The notes beneath the pieces were generated by a model. It worked only from the letters and a program-made list of their open reading frames with translations. It was not told the origin of the DNA and did not search any database. Shown here piece by piece: positions 7,021 through 10,213 of a DNA stretch of 10,213 nt. Position numbers and translations under genes: made by a program. The stretch is taken from NCBI GenBank assembly GCA_001795245.1, contig MGOD01000092.1, positions 44,698-54,910 on the forward strand, in the 5' to 3' direction. Positions within the stretch are counted from its first letter, which is position 1. Every line of letters begins with the position of its first letter. This DNA comes from Chloroflexi bacterium RBG_16_70_13. GTDB taxonomy: Bacteria; Chloroflexota; Limnocylindria; Limnocylindrales; CSP1-4.

Positions 7021-7041
7021 GGGCACCGAGGAGGTGCTGTC
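7014..7041 (+). promoter_or_regulatory. Riboswitch expression platform: Shine-Dalgarno-covering hairpin overlapping aptamer 2 P1
   Basis: The ribosome site GAGGAGGTG (7028-7036) sits in the loop and 3' arm of a hairpin: CACC (7024-7027) pairs with GGTG (7033-7036), extended by GACAG (7014-7018) with CTGTC (7037-7041) across a CGGGG bulge. The bases CAG at 7016-7018 are also needed for the second aptamer's P1 (7016-7020), so the two structures exclude each other. Glycine binding should hold P1 closed, weaken the hairpin and free the ribosome site, giving a translational ON switch. No U-run terminator is present, which favours control of translation. The pairing is seen in the sequence; the switching is inferred. 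Confidence 0.62.
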
Positions 7042-7045
7042 GCCG

Positions 7046-9958
<2,913 letters not shown>

Positions 9959-9983
9959 GCCGGGGCCACCCCCAGCCGCGCCG

Positions 9984-10213
9984 TCATGCCGGGACCGGGA
10001 CCCAGGCCCCGGTGCGGAGCTCCGCGGCGATGCCGGCGGCCCAGGCGTCGATCTCGGCCCACGGGCGGAAGTCGCCTTCGGGCGCCCGGACGGCGTCGAC
10101 GATCGCCCGCTCGGCGAGGCCGAGGCGCGCCCGCTCGAGCTTCCCTGCGAATAACCGGTGATCCCGGGCGCGGACGATGGCCATCGTCTCTGGGATGTCC
10201 AGCGGCTCGCCGG
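9984..10213 (-). CDS. C-terminal part of an unrecognised protein (5' end beyond window)
   Basis: The minus frame is open from the right edge to a TGA at 9986-9984 and gives about 76 residues, ending in RTGAWVPVPA. It has strongly GC-biased third positions like the neighbouring genes, which supports coding. An internal ATG at 10184 has no ribosome site before it, and the residues upstream (GEPLDIPET) read naturally into it, so I take this as the tail of a longer gene. The visible part is mostly helical and charged (KLERARLGLAERAIVDAV, then RPWAEIDAWAAG) with three Trp and no cysteine. I do not recognise the family. It converges on gcvP with 25 bp between the two stops and no evident hairpin in the gap. 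Confidence 0.6.
   Translation of the reverse strand, partial: GEPLDIPETMAIVRARDHRLFAGKLERARLGLAERAIVDAVRAPEGDFRPWAEIDAWAAGIAAELRTGAWVPVPA

Noticed and set aside
5792..7045. Open extension upstream of gcvP that would give a 1388-residue protein.
   Set aside because: The added part crosses the macroglobulin 5' end, the DUF1918 gene and both riboswitch aptamers, and the gcvP family N-terminus begins at 7046 behind a good ribosome site.

Overview
The window is very GC-rich chromosomal DNA (roughly 70% by eye) with strongly GC-biased third codon positions in every real gene. The gene content is a fused glycine decarboxylase behind a tandem glycine riboswitch, a DUF1918 protein, a very large alpha-2-macroglobulin-like protein with bacterial Ig-like domains, and a cyclase-type zinc-ribbon remnant. 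This fits a high-GC Gram-positive-type lineage, either Chloroflexota (Limnocylindria/Ellin6529-like) or Actinomycetota. The placement is an inference from style and content; no marker gene settles it.

Left part (1-1050): a MarR-family regulator is read leftward and runs off the left edge. Its upstream region holds several copies of a CTTGAYATCGAG-type element, interleaved with a near-consensus sigma-70 promoter (TTGACA, 17 bp, TAATCT) that faces right. That promoter drives an unrecognised 72-residue protein (528-746) with a good ribosome binding site, closed by a strong hairpin at 772-801. Together these look like a small self-contained MarR-controlled unit. A decayed zinc-ribbon fragment follows (859-1014).

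Middle (1051-6628, minus strand): one 1717-residue exported or membrane-anchored alpha-2-macroglobulin-like protein without a thioester motif fills over half the window. A 217-bp gap separates it from a small DUF1918 gene upstream. The long plus-strand open frames across this region are shadows of the macroglobulin gene.

Right part (6629-10213): divergent from the DUF1918 gene lies a glycine-sensing leader with two complete glycine aptamers in tandem (6800-7020). It is followed by a hairpin that covers the ribosome binding site, then full-length gcvP (970 residues, PLP lysine at about residue 712). The second aptamer's closing stem and the Shine-Dalgarno-covering hairpin share bases, so the layout reads as a translational ON switch. 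It should let GcvP be made when glycine is in excess, feeding the glycine cleavage system; gcvT and gcvH are not in the window. A convergent, unrecognised C-terminal gene fragment ends the window.

I did not find a clearly new multi-gene system. The items most worth a second look are the MarR-operator/small-protein unit, the riboswitch expression platform and the unusual domain arrangement of the macroglobulin.
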